Shown piece by piece: positions 24,868 to 36,810 of a stretch of DNA of 64,000 bases. The notes below the pieces were generated by a model, which worked only from the letters and a program-made list of their open reading frames with translations, was not told the DNA's origin and ran no database searches. This stretch comes from Symbiodinium natans (Eukaryota > Sar > Dinophyceae > Suessiales > Symbiodiniaceae). The stretch is taken from NCBI GenBank assembly GCA_905221605.1, contig CAJNDS010002200.1, positions 290,287 to 354,286 on the forward strand. The letters run 5' to 3'. The translations under genes were made by a program, and so were the position numbers. Positions within the stretch are counted from its first letter, which is position 1. Each line of letters opens with the position of its first letter.

Positions 24868-24966
24868 TCAAGACTCGAGCCCCCGCAGCAGTGACATTAG
24901 CCCAAACTCGTCAAAGGCATCGGCCCCGGCGTCCCACTGGTGCCCGCGGAAGCGCTCCAGGTCCTT
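24868..24966 (-). CDS. Candidate exon ending in a stop, unknown protein
   Basis: After a TTGGAG acceptor (24967-24972) the minus frame reads KDLERFRGHQWDAGADAFDE then FGLMSLLRGLES and meets TGA at 24868-24870: exactly 33 codons. It may be the C-terminus of the gene whose exons lie at 25.4-36.2 kb, or a donor may precede the TGA. Flanks are CCCTAAA (to 24852) and TTTAGGG/TTTGGGG (from 24987). Confidence 0.5.
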   Translation of the reverse strand, partial: KDLERFRGHQWDAGADAFDEFGLMSLLRGLES

Positions 24967-25419
24967 CTCCAAGAGTCCTTGGAGAGGGTTTAGGGTTTAG
25001 GGTTTGGGGTTTGGGGTTTGGGGTTTGGGGTTTAGGGTCCTTTGAGTGGCATCCGCGCACCTCAAGCATATACCCCTGAATACTAAGCTCTATGTAGCTA
25101 AGCCAAGTTTTCTAGCCCTCAATAATTGCGAAACCCTACTTTCCAATCCCTAAAACTTACAGATCCTACTTCTGAACCTTGAACCCGACCCACCAAGGTG
25201 GAAGGAGCAAAGGGCAAGCAACGGGACCCGGTGGTGCTTAAGATTTAGGTTTATAGGCTTTGACCCTTAAAGTCTCTGGACAAACCAAAGGAGGAACCCC
25301 TTTCATCCCAAGGGATTAACGAAACATGTCCGGGTTGTGCTATCTTGTAGCCTATGACTCAGATTTGAGCAACCAAAAACCCCTGGCTCCCAACTCAGCG
25401 AATTTCTGCACTCCGAACC

Positions 25420-25552
25420 CCCTCCGAGACCCTCGCAGAAGCGTGCTTAGTAGGTCAAAATGCGGCAGCCGAAAGCCCCACTTGTTGAAGCCACGTGGCG
25501 CACGACATCTCTGTGCCGCGACACCTCGACAGGGGAGGCTGAGTTCAGGCTC
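25420..25552 (-). CDS. Candidate exon of unknown gene (frame uncertain)
   Basis: An island left of a TTTAGGG/TTCAGGG tract (from 25555). Two minus frames are open: GFNKWGFRLPHFDLLSTLLR, and VEVSRHRDVVRHVASTSGAF after a possible acceptor. Undecided. Confidence 0.35.
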
Positions 25553-25901
25553 GGTTTAGGGTTTAGGGTTCAGGGTTCAGGGTTCAGGGTTCAGGGTTTA
25601 GGGTTTAGGGTTTAGGGTTTAGGGTTTAGGGGGGATTTTTCGGGTTCAGGGTTGAGATGAACGGGCGAAAACGGGCGATCAGAGCATTGTCGCGATGTTC
25701 CGGTTAGGAGAATCAGGGGGCCCCTCTCTGTGCCCTCAGTAGAATAGCTTTGCAAGCTGGTGCTTCCACAGCCCTAAACCCCAAACCCCTAAGCCACCCG
25801 AACCCTAAACCCTGAACCCTAAGCCCCTAAACCCTAAATCCTAAGCCCTAAACCCTCAACCCTAAACCCCAGGAAGCCCTAACCCTAAACCCGAAACCCG
25901 A

Positions 25902-26028
25902 TGTGCCTCCCGCAGTAGGCGCTGGCTGCGCCAGGAGGCGAAGGTCTCACGAAGCACCAGGGTTTCTGCAGGGACCTCCAGGATTTCTAAGGGGAAGTTG
26001 CCTATGGTGCCTGAGAGTACTGCATGGG
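25902..26028 (-). CDS. Candidate exon of unknown gene
   Basis: The minus frame reads AVLSGTIGNFPLEILEVPAE then TLVLRETFASWRSQRLLREA, with strong alternation of hydrophobic and charged residues. CCCTAAA-like sequence lies on the left (to 25900) and TTTAGGG on the right (from 26032). Family not recognised. Confidence 0.5.
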
Positions 26029-27097
26029 CTTAGGGTTTAGGGTTTATTTAGGCTCCTAAATTTAGGGTTTAGGGTTTAATGTTGCACTCGCTTTAGTGCG
26101 AGGGGGCACTATTATGCGATGTTCCGAAAATCCTATAGGGGACCCCCCATTGTTTAGGGTGGTCCTCAATTATGCGATGTTTGCCCGGCCGGGGTTGAAG
26201 GGCGGGGGGCCGGGGAGCCAAAAACTAAAAAAAGTTTTGAATAAGAAACTCCGGATTTTGTTGGTCTCCAGCCTTATTTAAATTCCTTCTAAAATTTCAT
26301 TACGAAACAGGCCCCCAAACAATTTTCCAAGGGAATAGCCCACGAGCTGCCCTGATTCGCTTTAGCAAGTTGTTTCGGTGGTCCGCATTTATGCGGAGCC
26401 CCGGCGACCGTGGAGCTACAAAGCCTGGAAAGCTTAGACCCTCAAGCTTCAAGGCTTCCCCTCAACCCTCGACCCCTAGCCGCCCTACCCCCAGCCCCGT
26501 CCCAGCCCCAGCCCACAGTATTCAGGATCCCCGAGAACCCCAAAATTATTTGCGGGGGGGCGGGGCCCTGCGCACTAAAGGGAGTCCAACATTAGGGTTT
26601 AGGGCCCCTTACCTTCCTTAAAGGGCTCTGCAGTATGAGAGTACATAAATACTGAGGGACCATGTGGCTACCGTAAAGATTTCTATGAGGGCCTGTAAAC
26701 CCTAAACCCCAACCCTAACTCCAAACTCAAAACTTTGACAATGCAGAGGCCTCTTTTAGTAGAGTAAGGTTTAGGGCTTTGGGTTTAGGGTTTATGGGTT
26801 CCATGTACGGGGGCTTATCTTCCATATTTGCGGTACAGCACTTTAGAATGCAAGTACCTCTAAAATGGGATCATGAGGAAACAAAACTTGCAATTTCTCA
26901 AGCTTCTGTATTACTCTTTCTCTAGTTTGGGGTAGTATTCATGTTTTAAACGTCTATTCCTCATTGAGTTTAAGCACCGTTATAGATGAAATGTTACGCT
27001 GCTATGACAAAGAAAGTTGTGTAGCTTACCTACAGAAGCCGAAATCTTTGTTTAACATTGCTTCTGGGACACGGTTTAGGGTTTAGGGTTTAGGGTT

Positions 27098-27180
27098 TAG
27101 GGTTTAGGGTTTGGGGTTTGGGGTTTGGGGTTTGGGGTTTGGGGTTTGGGGTTTGGGGTTTGGGGTTTGGGGTTTGGGGT
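27098..27180 (+). repeat. Array of the variant TTTGGGG
   Basis: TTTAGGG turns abruptly into a homogeneous TTTGGGG run. The same variant recurs at 60925-61018, and CCCCAAA at 61651-61690. Confidence 0.93.
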
Positions 27181-27499
27181 GTCGGGTCACAACCCAAGTC
27201 AGCGTACTTTCAACTTATAGCCCTTCGTAGCAAAGTTGAAGCCCTGCATCTGGAACCTCGTGCTGCCCCAACTTCTAATATGTAAACCCAGCGGAAACCC
27301 TATTAAAACCCGATATAAACCCCAAAGGAACCCTGAATGAACCCTGTATAGACCCAATAAACTCTAAACCCAGAAGCCCTAAACCCTAAACCCCCTAAAC
27401 CCTAAAGCCCTAAAGCCCTAAACCCTAAACCCTAAAGCCCTAAAGCCTAAAGCCTAAACCCTAAACCCTAAACCCTAAACCCTAAACGCCGAACCATAA

Positions 27500-27598
27500 G
27501 GTGGTGCACCTCTGGCCACGCGCGCTTGGGAGGCGCGCGTGCCGACCCTCGCCAGCCGCGGAAGGCTAAACGCCGCCTCAGGTGCGAAACTCCCTAGC
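27500..27598 (-). CDS. Candidate exon of unknown gene
   Basis: A GC-rich island between CCCTAAA (to 27486) and TTTAGGG (from 27606). The minus frame FAPEAAFSLPRLARVGTRAS then QARVARG is open; another minus frame is also open, so the frame is undecided. Confidence 0.35.
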
Positions 27599-27989
27599 CA
27601 AAACTTAGGGTTTAGGGTTTAGGGGGTTTAGGGGGTTTAGGGGGTTTAGGGGGTTTAGGGGGTTTAGGGGGTTTAGGGGGTTTAGGGGGTTTAGGGGGTT
27701 TAGGGGGTTTAGGGTTTAGAGCTTAGGCTAAGGGCTTTTGGCTTAGGGCTTAGGGTTTAATTAGGGTTTAGGGTGTAGGCTTTTGGCTTAGGGCTTAGGG
27801 TTTAATTAGGGTTTAGGGTGTAGGGTGCAGTCTTTAGGAAGGGACTAAGAAGGGAACCTAGACCCTAAAAAAGGGAATAAGGCTGCTCTGGGTCCTAGTG
27901 GAATGTAAGGGACGTGGGCTCCATTTTCAACACAACATCCTGGCCCCCAATCCTTAAGCGCCTCCCCCCAACTCCCGAAAAAAAACAAC

Positions 27990-28102
27990 ACCTGCACACG
28001 CACATGCACATGCACATGGACATGGACATGCACATGGACATGCACGTGCACATGCACAGGCACGGGCACATGCACGCACACTCACGCACGCGCACGCACT
28101 AA
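27990..28102 (+). repeat. CACATG/GACATG microsatellite
   Basis: Six-base repeats of ACATGC and ACATGG, decaying into CGCACG. Source of the HMHMDMD and VHVHVH chance ORFs. Confidence 0.9.
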
Positions 28103-28254
28103 AGCCCTGAGTCCCCTTGAAGCCTGGAATCCCCTAACCCTAGACCCCCAAAAAAATCCTTAAAAACCAACCCTAAACCCTAAACCCTAAACCCTAAACC
28201 CTAAACCCTAAACCCTCAAACTCCAAGCCCCTCAACACCCTAAAGGCGGCCCAG

Positions 28255-28334
28255 CCACAGCAGCTCGGCGTAACGGCCCTGACGGCACGGAAAGGCGCTG
28301 GCGTCCAGGGCCAGGGGGAGCTTTGCCTTGCCGC
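28255..28334 (-). CDS. Candidate exon of unknown gene
   Basis: Minus frame YSGKAKLPLALDASAFPCRQ then GRYAELLWLGR, between CCCTAAA (28167-28216) and TTTAGGG (from 28337). Not recognised. Confidence 0.45.
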
Positions 28335-28689
28335 TGTAGGGTTTAGGGTTTAGGGTTTAGGGTTTAGGGTTTACGGTTTAGGATTTAGGGTTTAGGATTT
28401 AGGGTTTAAGGGGGAGCTTTGCCTTGAAGTTGTAGGGTTTTCAGGACTTAGGGTTTAGATTCTAGAGGGTTTGGAGCTTACATTCTATAGGGCCGTAGGG
28501 CCTTTTGGGATTGTAGTGAAAGCCCTGAAGGCACCCTTGGGCTATGGCTAAGGGTAGTGAAGGTATCTAAACTCTAAGAAACCTCCCTCCCCCCAAGCCC
28601 CTAAATAAACCCTAAACCCTAAACCCTAAACCCTAAACCCTAAACCCCAGCTAATCCCTAAACCCCAATTTCAAGGCTCGCCTGGTCTT

Positions 28690-28756
28690 GCAGGAGGCAG
28701 TGCTGCAGCACCGCCCCCAGATCGAGGAGCTGGACCTGCCCAAGGCTAAGGGTTCG
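28690..28756 (-). CDS. Candidate exon, strand ambiguous
   Basis: Minus reads VQLLDLGAVLQHCLLQDQAS; plus reads RLVLQEAVLQHRPQIEELDL after a GGTCTTGCAG acceptor-like site. Both are leucine-rich and open. Minus fits the series. Confidence 0.35.
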
Positions 28757-29067
28757 GGGGTTTAGGGTTTAGGGTTTAGGGTTTAGGGTTTAGGGTTTAG
28801 GGTTAGGGTTTAGGGTTTAGGGTTAAGGGTTCAGGACTGAAAGGGTTCAGGAGTTGAGTCTGAAGGGGTTTAGTTTAGGGCTTTGGGTTCTTTTGGGTCT
28901 TAGTTGTAGGTCTAGGGTTTTAAGGTCTCGGGTTCAGGGGTGGTGTAGGGTACTGGGGTTAAGGGGCTTTGGGGCTCCAGTTTTGGGTTTAGGGTTTAGG
29001 GTTTAGGGTCTAGGGTTCAGGGGTTTTAGGGTTTGGGCGGCCGAACCTTTTTAGGGCATCTTGGGGA

Positions 29068-29354
29068 GGAGGGTTTAGGGTTTAGGGTTTAGGGCTTAGG
29101 GTTTAGGGTTTAGGGTTAGGGTTTAGGGTTTAGGGTTTAGGGTTTAGGGTTTAGGGTTTAGGGTTTAGGGTTTAGGGTTTAGGGTTTAGGGTTTAGGGTT
29201 TAGGGTTTAGGGTTTAGGGTTTAGGGTTTAGGGTTTAGGGTTTAGGTTTAGGGTTTAGGGTTTAGGGTTTAGGGTTTAGGGTTTAGGGTTTAGGGTTTAG
29301 GGTTTAGGGTTTAGGGTTTAGGGTTTAGGGTTTAGGGTTTAGGGTTTAGGGTTT
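29068..29354 (+). repeat. Long TTTAGGG array
   Basis: One of the longest canonical arrays in the window, about 40 units with a few single-base deletions. Confidence 0.95.
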
Positions 29355-30221
29355 GGGGGCTACTTGGAAGCCCTGTTTGACTTAGTTAGCAGGGTTAGTG
29401 AGGGGATTCCCAGGGTCTAAGGGACACTAAGTAGACTTGCTTTGTCAAAAGAGCTTCCAAACGGCCTAGACCGACAGATTTTGAGGGTCTTAGGGTTTAG
29501 GGTTTTAGGGCTTCAGGGCTTCAGGGTTTAGGGATGTTTTGGGTTTAGGGTTTTAGGGCTTCAGCGTTTAGGGTTTTAGGGCTTCAGGGTTTTAGGGTTT
29601 ACGGCTTCAGGGTTTTAGGAATTTAGGTGGTTTCGGGGCTTTGGGGGTATCTAGGGCTGAAAGGTGTTTCGCGTTCAGGGTTACTAGGGATCCCAGGCGG
29701 GGCCCTGCAAACCCTAAACACCCTAAACCCTAAACCCTAAACCATGTCTTGGTAGCTGTTGGGTACGGAGCGTTAGGCCTTAGGGCGTTGCGGGCGTTGG
29801 GGTTTGCAACCCATACTTTCACCTTTAGCTGACAGGGTGCAGGTTGAGGTTTTGGGTTTAGGGTTTAGGGTTTAGGGTCTCTAGGGCGTCTGTGAAGGGT
29901 ACTTGAGGGACGGAGGGAACCCCAACAGAAACCTACATACAAACCCGATATCTTAAGCCTTGAAGCCTAGTTCCTAAACCCTAAATCCCAAACCCTAAGC
30001 CCTAAACCCTAAATCCTAAACCCTAAAACCTACACCACCTAGACCCTACAATCAGCAATCGCTCAGACGCATTGCCTCTGTGGCCTTACTCATTGCACCG
30101 GTGCTGGTCCCGTCAGTCGCTCCGAGCGCATGCTGCGCTGTAACGTCGCTAAACCCTAAAACTCCGGCTTCGGAGCGAGAAGTGGCATTCAAAGTCTTGC
30201 GTGCCAGGTCAGCTGCAAGAC

Positions 30222-30323
30222 CTGTCGTGGTTGGCGACGGTTGCGTCGATCACTGCCTGGTAAACACTCGCTTCCCTTTCGAAGAAGTCTTTCAGTGTGG
30301 CTCCGGTTGTAAGAGTTCCAGGC
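30222..30323 (-). CDS. Candidate exon of unknown gene
   Basis: Bounded by a CGCAG acceptor (30324 side) and a GACAG|GT donor at 30222. The preferred minus frame reads PGTLTTGATLKDFFEREASV then YQAVIDATVANHD, very protein-like; a second open frame (AWNSYNRSHTERLLRK) is basic and less convincing. No family assigned. Confidence 0.45.
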
Positions 30324-30515
30324 CTGCGAGGAGCCATAAAGCCGAAACCCGAAACCCGAAACCCTAACCCTAAACCCTAAACCCTCAACCCCATCTCCGG
30401 CCCTCACCGGGGTGCCGTGCCTGAAAAGGCTACTCCCTAAGTGTCCATGTACATATATAGGGTATATATATGTATATGTATACATACTTGTACATGGTGC
30501 ATATACATACCTGCC

Positions 30516-30546
<31 letters not shown>

Positions 30547-31384
30547 CATATACGTATATGAGTATATGTACATGTACATCGTAGGGTTTAGGGCTTAGGG
30601 TGTTAGGGTTTCAGGGTTGGGGTTGTCAGGGCTTCAGGGTCTCGGGGTTTGGAGCTTTAGGGGGTCCGAGCCCTTCTCCCGAACAGACATACCATGCGGA
30701 TAGGACTTGAGGGTTTGGGGTTTAGGGTTTAGGGGTTGAACCCCAAACACGCGGACAGGACTTGAGGGTTTCTCTCGAATTGAACCCCAAACCCTAAACC
30801 TACTGATTCTTAGCAGGGAAAGAGGGAGTTAGGCACCTGATATCCCCCTATAGGTATACCCTTCAAGGGGATTATCAAGGGTCTTAACCAGCACACAAAC
30901 CGCAACCTTCCTTTCTTCCTTCCGTGGCGTTGGGGTCAAGACGCACCCGAAGCGGGCCAAAAGCGGATAAACCGCAAGCCCTCAAGCCCCAAACCCCAAA
31001 CCCTGAACCCAAAACCCAAAACCCTAAACCCTAAACCAGCTGCTTGTCTGAAGTTATTCTCTGCCTTTCCTTGAAAGGGGGCTATGGCGCTCCTAAACGC
31101 AAAAAACCCTAAACGCCGGGCACGAGCCCAAGCCCCACGACATGTGGTTTAGTGTTTGCAAGGTAGTGTGTAAACAGAAGCAGCCTCTTCCGCCTATATA
31201 ATCGGGGCTTATGAACGCCTAAACCCAAAAAAAGGAAGATGGCACCGCTGAAGGTCCTAGAACCCCTCAACCCCTCAACCCTAAACCCTCAACCCCGAAA
31301 CCCCGAGCCCTAAACCCTAAACCCTAAACCCTAAACCCTAAACCCTAAACCCTAAACCCTAAACCCCAAGCCCTAAACCCTAAA

Positions 31385-31482
31385 CCCTCGGAAGTCCGGG
31401 TCTTTTGGGAAGCCGCCTGCTGCGCCACCAGCCCCGTCAGCGTGAGCTCGGGATACACCCGGAGGATGGACTCGGAGGTTTA
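31385..31482 (-). CDS. Candidate exon of unknown gene
   Basis: The minus frame reads ESILRVYPELTLTGLVAQQA then ASQKTRTSE, between a long CCCTAAA tract (to 31388) and a TTTAGGG array (from 31479). The donor region GCAGCAGGCGG shares GCAGGC with the acceptor of the next exon (30323), yet direct joining puts the latter in its less likely frame, so an intervening exon may exist. Confidence 0.45.
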
Positions 31483-32135
31483 GGGTTTAGGGTTTAGGGT
31501 TTGGGGTTTAGGGTTTAAGGTTTAGGGTTTGGGGTTTGGGGTTTGGGGTTTAGGGTTTAGGGTTTAGGGTTGAGGGTTTAGGGTTTAGGGCTTGGGGTTG
31601 AGGGTTTAGGGTTTAGGGTTCAGGGTTTAGGGCTTGGGGTTGAGGGTTTGGGGTTTCGGGTTTCGGGTTTGGGGTTTAGGGTTTGAGGTTTAGGGTTTAG
31701 GGTTTAGGGCTTGGGGTTGAGGGTTGGGGGTTTAGGGTTTGGGGTTTGGGGTTGGGGTTTAGGGTTTCGGGTTCGGGGTTTAGGGTTTAGGGTTTGGGGT
31801 TTAGTAGGCTTGGGGTAGGGGGTTTAGGGTTTGGGGTTGGGCGTTTAGGGTTTGGGGTTTAGGGTCTAGGGTTGGGATTCAGGGATTAGGGTTTGGGGCT
31901 TGGGGTTTGGGGATCCCTGGGCCCTGAGCCTAAGGTTGTGCCCTGAAATACTAAAGCGTGTTCCCTGAGTCTACCACGAATATAAACCCTAGATTCCCTT
32001 ATCGGGGAAGGCACATCACATACTTACGCGAGTTTCCTTGGAAGGGACATCCCAACAGGGCCTCAACCCTAAACCCTCAACCTTAAACCTTAAACCCTAA
32101 ACCCTAAACCCTAAACCCTGAACCCTATGCCGCGT

Positions 32136-32206
32136 GGCCAGGTCGAAGGCACCCAGTGACCGAGCTGCTCGGAGCAGCTGCAGCGCCTCGCCGGGCTGGA
32201 GAGGGT
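32136..32206 (-). CDS. Candidate exon of unknown helical-repeat protein
   Basis: The minus frame LQPGEALQLLRAARSLGAFD then LATRH has the helix-turn-helix spacing of TPR/PPR-type repeats, but one unit cannot establish the family. Flanked by CCCTAAA (to 32127) and TTTAGGG variants (from 32219). Confidence 0.45.
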
Positions 32207-32454
32207 TGAGGAGTGTTGAGTTTAGGGGGTTTAGGGTTTAGGGAAAGGGGTTTGGGGTTTGGGGTTTGGGGTTTGGGGTTTGGGGTTTAGGGTTTAGGGT
32301 TTAGGGTTTAAGGGTTTCGGGTTTAGGGATAGAAAGATGCAGAAAGAGCAAAGGAGACAGCGAGAGGGAGAGAGAGAGGAGAGACGAGGATTGAGGGCTT
32401 CAGAGTTCGGGGCTTAGGACCTGGCAGGGCCGTAGGGGTTTCGGGTTAAACCCT

Positions 32455-32800
32455 CAAACCTAAACCCTAAACCCCTAAACCCCTAAACCCCCTGAACCCC
32501 TAAACCCCTGAACCCCTAAACCGCCTAAACCGCTAAACCGCTAAACCGCTAAACCCCTAAACCCCTAAACCCCTAAACCCCTAAACCCCTAAACCCCTAA
32601 ACCCTAAACCCCTAAACCCCTAAACCCCTAAACCCCTAAACCCCTAAACCCCTAAACCCCTAAACCCTAAACCCCTAAACCCCTAAACCCCTAAACCCCT
32701 AAACCCCTAAACCCCTAAACCCCTAAACCCCTAAACCCCTAAACCCCTAAACCCCTAAACCCCTAAACCTTAAACCCTAAACCCCTAAACCCCTAAATCT
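32455..32800 (+). repeat. Long CCCCTAAA array
   Basis: About 40 units, with a local run of CCGCTAAA near 32520-32555, a second homogenised variant. Confidence 0.95.
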
Positions 32801-32814
32801 TGGAAGGCCTAACA

Positions 32815-32895
32815 CAAAGCCCGCCCCGCCCCTGCCCCCCGGCAGCCTGAGCCTTCGGAGTCGTCTCCATAAGCATGCGCCACGCCACGAAGCAG
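32815..32895 (-). CDS. Candidate exon of unknown gene
   Basis: The minus frame reads SCFVAWRMLMETTPKAQAAG. It lies immediately right of the long CCCCTAAA array (32455-32800). A GCTCAG|GC donor of the GC type used elsewhere in the window follows TTPKAQ. Confidence 0.4.
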
Positions 32896-33711
32896 GACCA
32901 AACCTCTATCAAACTGCAGGGGTGTATTTCTTTATCTTGTGTTATTTATTGTCACTGGAGTTTTGGGTTTTTTAAAGGTTTTTGCTCTAAGCGGTTATAA
33001 GGCTTTTAGGAAGTTTGGGTTTATGGGGTTTATAGGGTTTTATAGGGTTTATAGGGTTGAGGTGCGACACAATTTTCAAGTGCGAGGAGTTAGGGCTCAG
33101 AGGATTACAGGGGTTTCGACTGTAGAGGTTTAGGGCTTGGAGCTTTTTAGGTCTGAGGAGTTTTGGCACCCACAAATCCTAAAACCTCAAACCTGAACGC
33201 TAAACCTGTGACACAACCCTATAACCCCATCCTCCGCCTCAAAAACACACACACAAACAACAACTCCAATGTGCTTCCAAGTTGCCAGGCGGCAGGAGAG
33301 CGCCTGCCACGAAATCCGCAGCACTCGAGATTCCGATACAAGACGCTTCGGGGTTCATGGGGTTCAGGGTTTAGGGTTTAGAGCACCTGCAACCCATGCG
33401 GCTTTCGGGTTTTGCACTCATCGGGGGGGGGGGGGGGGGAGGGAGGGGGTGGGGAAGGGACAGGGCGCGGGGGGGAGGGCCAAGCTGGGCTGCAACTGAG
33501 GTAGCTGAGTTTAGAGACTCCTTTTGGGGTTTGGGATGCCCAAGCCCCCAAAGCCTGTAACGCGACACCTGGACACCCAAACGTCAACCCTAAACCCTAA
33601 GCCAACACCCTAAACCCTAAACCCTAAACCCTAAACCCTAAACCAACCCCAAACCCTAAACCCTGAACCCTAAACCCTAAACCCTGCCACCTAGACCTGG
33701 GCACCTAAACC

Positions 33712-33795
33712 CTCAGAGCCTCCTGCAGCATCCGTTTCGGCCCGGTGCGCAGGTGGCCGAGCCGCCAGCGGCGTGCCTGTGTGGCCCAACCTTGG
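33712..33795 (-). CDS. Candidate exon of unknown gene
   Basis: Minus frame ATQARRWRLGHLRTGPKRML then QEALR, helical and basic, between CCCTAAA and TTTAGGG tracts. Part of the 36.2-24.9 kb minus-strand series. Confidence 0.45.
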
Positions 33796-35681
33796 GGTTT
33801 AGGGTTTAGGGTTTAGGGTTTGGGGTTTAGGGTTTAGGGGTTTAGGGTTTATAGGGTTTATAGGGTTCATAGGGTTCATGGGGTTTAGGGTTTCGGGTTG
33901 AGGGTTTAGGGTATCGGGTTTCGGGTTTAGGGTTTAGAGTTGCGGGATTACGGTTGAGGGTTGAGGGTTGAGGGTTGAAGGTTGAGGGTTGAGGGTTGAG
34001 GGTTGAGGGTTAGGGTCTAGGGTTTAGGGCTCAGGGTTTATGGCTATAGGGTCTTCGATGGGGAGTACCAAAAGAACCACCCCCCTCACAAGGTGAATGC
34101 TTCTGCCCCCTTATCATTCGAGCCAACTCTTAAGTTCCGAACAGCCATTTCAAAAATGAGATCCAGTAACCCCCTCAACCACAAACGCCCTAAACCCTAA
34201 ACCCTAAACCCTAAACACTAAACCCTAACCCTAAATTCCGAAAGGCTTGAACCCAATAAAGCGTTCAATGTGTGAAGAAGGCCTTCTTACTTTAAGGTCA
34301 AGAGCCTGAAGATAGTACGTTCCTCAATAAACCCTAACCCTAAACCCTAAACCCGAAACCCGAAACCCTAAACCCTAAACCCTAAACCCCTGAAAAAAAC
34401 ACCCAACCCAAAATGGTATGGCGCTTATCGTAGAAGCCAGAGGCCCTGCAGGGCTCGGAAATGAGCCAACGGGAGGTGCGAGCAGTTCAGGGTTTCGGGT
34501 TTAGGGTTTCGAGTTTCGGGTTTCGGGTTCAGGGTTCAGGGTTTAGGGGTTGAACTTTTCGCCGTTCAGAACCAACATGTGGCGTTTCTTTGTCAATGGG
34601 GTTTAGGGCGTAGGGTTTACAGGTCTCCGGATTCGCAAAACGCACCTATCGCCTAAGGGCGGTGCTGCCCTAGGAGTCCATGCATCTTTCTTATACTTGG
34701 GCCCCAAATACAATACAAGAACCCTTTCAAGGCTCACTCTATACTCTATGTCAGGTTCCCTAAACTAGGACAACCAGGGCCCAAAGTGCTCCACTTTAAA
34801 CCTTCTATATAGTTTGAGGAACCCATATACTCATCTCTGCAGCCAGGGCGGCGAAGTAGCGACAGAGTCAGCAAGTGCCTGCTTTGGGGTTTAGGGGTTT
34901 GGAGTTTAGGGTTTAAAGGGTAAAGGGTTTAGGATTTAGGATTTATAGGGCTTAAAGTTAGGGTTCAGGGTGTAGGGTTTTGAGTTTAGGGTTTTAGGGC
35001 TTCAGAAGAGGCTTTAGGGTTCTCGGGTCTAGGCCTTGGGATATTCAGTGGCACCCCGGGAGCAGAGTAGCCAAAACGAGGTCTAATACCGATAGTTGGC
35101 AGGCTCAAGCAACACCCCCGAAACCTTCGGTAGCGTGGCTAGGCTCAGGGTGTATTCCGTGTTTAGGGTTTATGGGCGTTTCGGGTAACCCTAAACCCTT
35201 CAACCCTAAACCCGAAACCCAAACCCTAAGGCCCTAAACGTCCGGCCTAAACCCACCAAGACCCTAAACCCAATCGCCTCGACGACACCGGCGTGGAATC
35301 AGCACGCAAACTCCGACCCAGGCCTTATGTCGCCACTTAGGGATTGGTTTAGGGTTTAGAGGTTTAGGGTTTAGGGTTTAGGGTTGTGGGTTTGTAGGGT
35401 TTGCAGGGCTTAAGGGGCCTTGGAGGTTTCTGTTTGGGGTCTAAAGGTTTAAGGAAGCAGGGAGTAGGCGTTTAGGGTTTCAGGGGCCTAGCGTTTAACC
35501 CGGCACCAAGCAAAGCGTACGGGGTGCTCTAGTCGGCTGAGAGATGAGGATGCCGTTGGAAGGTTTAAACTCCTAGACCCTAAACCCTAAACGCCAAACC
35601 CCCCCCCCCACCCCCCCATGGTCACGATCAGTGGGAGCATGCCTTGCCTCGGGTGGAAAGACGTGGCCCCTTCGCCCTGCT

Positions 35682-35813
35682 ATCTTACTTATCAACCAAA
35701 GTCTGTACTTATAACTGTACTTAAAACCATGTTAGGGCACTTAAGGGGCTTACAAGCAGGCTATGAGTACAGTTATGATTGGTGTTATATATGTACCATG
35801 AACCTCCAAGGAG
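35682..35813. mobile_element. Family B element
   Basis: CTTACTTATCAACC at the left, TGTACCATGAACCTCCAAGG at the right; the inner block TGTACTTATAACTGTACTT is conserved. Confidence 0.75.
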
Positions 35814-36114
35814 GCTCACGGGCCCCTGAAGCGAGATGGAGACCCCAAGGTTTAGGGTTCAGGGCTAAGGTTTCGGGTTCGAGGTTTGGGGTTTAGGGTG
35901 TAAGGTTTAGGGTTTGAAGTTTAGGCTTCAGTGCGTAAGGCTTAAGGAGTTGGAGGTTTGGGGTTTGAAGGTTTCAAAACCACAGCGCCAGCAAGGCCAA
36001 AGCAACCCTTAGCCACTGGTAGGTCCTTAAGCCCCCTAAACGCTTACGCCTATAACCCTGAACCCTACACCCTAAACCCAGAACCCTAAACCCCAAACCC
36101 TAACCCTGCGGACC

Positions 36115-36215
36115 CTGCGCACACACACAATGCAGGGGCCGCACTGGCAATGCCTCGGCGCAATCGTCGGTCGCCTGGGCTGAGGGGTGGCCCGAAGCCC
36201 GTAAACACCAATACA
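36115..36215 (-). CDS. Candidate exon of unknown gene
   Basis: An island between a CCCTAAA-like tract and a TTTAGGG tract (from 36219). The minus frame reads PMYWCLRASGHPSAQATDDC then AEALPVRPLH. No family recognised. It is one of the rightmost members of a minus-strand exon series running down to 24.87 kb. Confidence 0.4.
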
Positions 36216-36810
36216 TCGGTTTAGGGTTTAGGGTTTAGGGTTAGGGTTTAGGGTTTAGGGTTTAGGGTTTAGGTTTTAGGGTTTAGGGTTTAGGGTGTAG
36301 GGTTTAGGTTTAGGGTCTGGGACTTAGAAGTTGTTTCCTGCGTGTATCCCCCAAAGAACCATCGAAAGGACAAAACGTACACACTTACCAGTTCTTTAGG
36401 TCGAGCCACATATAAACTCGCGCTAGGCAGCTCTAGGCATCCTTGCTCTTGAGGGTTTAGGGTTTAGGGTTTAGGGTTTAGGGTTTAGGGTTTAGCGTAA
36501 CCCTAGACCCCAAACTCTGCTCCGCATGTTAGATATCTCCCTAGACACTGAGCCCCTTCAACCACGAAGGCCGTAGGTCCAGTGGCTTGCTGTTGAGGGG
36601 CTATGAACCTTGTAAAACCTAAGCAGCCCCCTAAACCCTAAACCCTAAACCCTAAACCCTAAACCCTAAACCCTAAACCCTAAACCCTAAACCCTAGAGC
36701 CTAGTAAAGCCAAAAACCTTTAGGCCCGCTAGCCGACTCAGCTCCCTTAGACGCGATTTTCATGGAGACTTTGAGGTGTTAGGGTTTAGGGTTTAGGGTT
36801 TAGGTTTTAG

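Noticed and set aside
27845-28102. ORFs of HMHMDM and VHVHVH
   Set aside because: Microsatellite translations.
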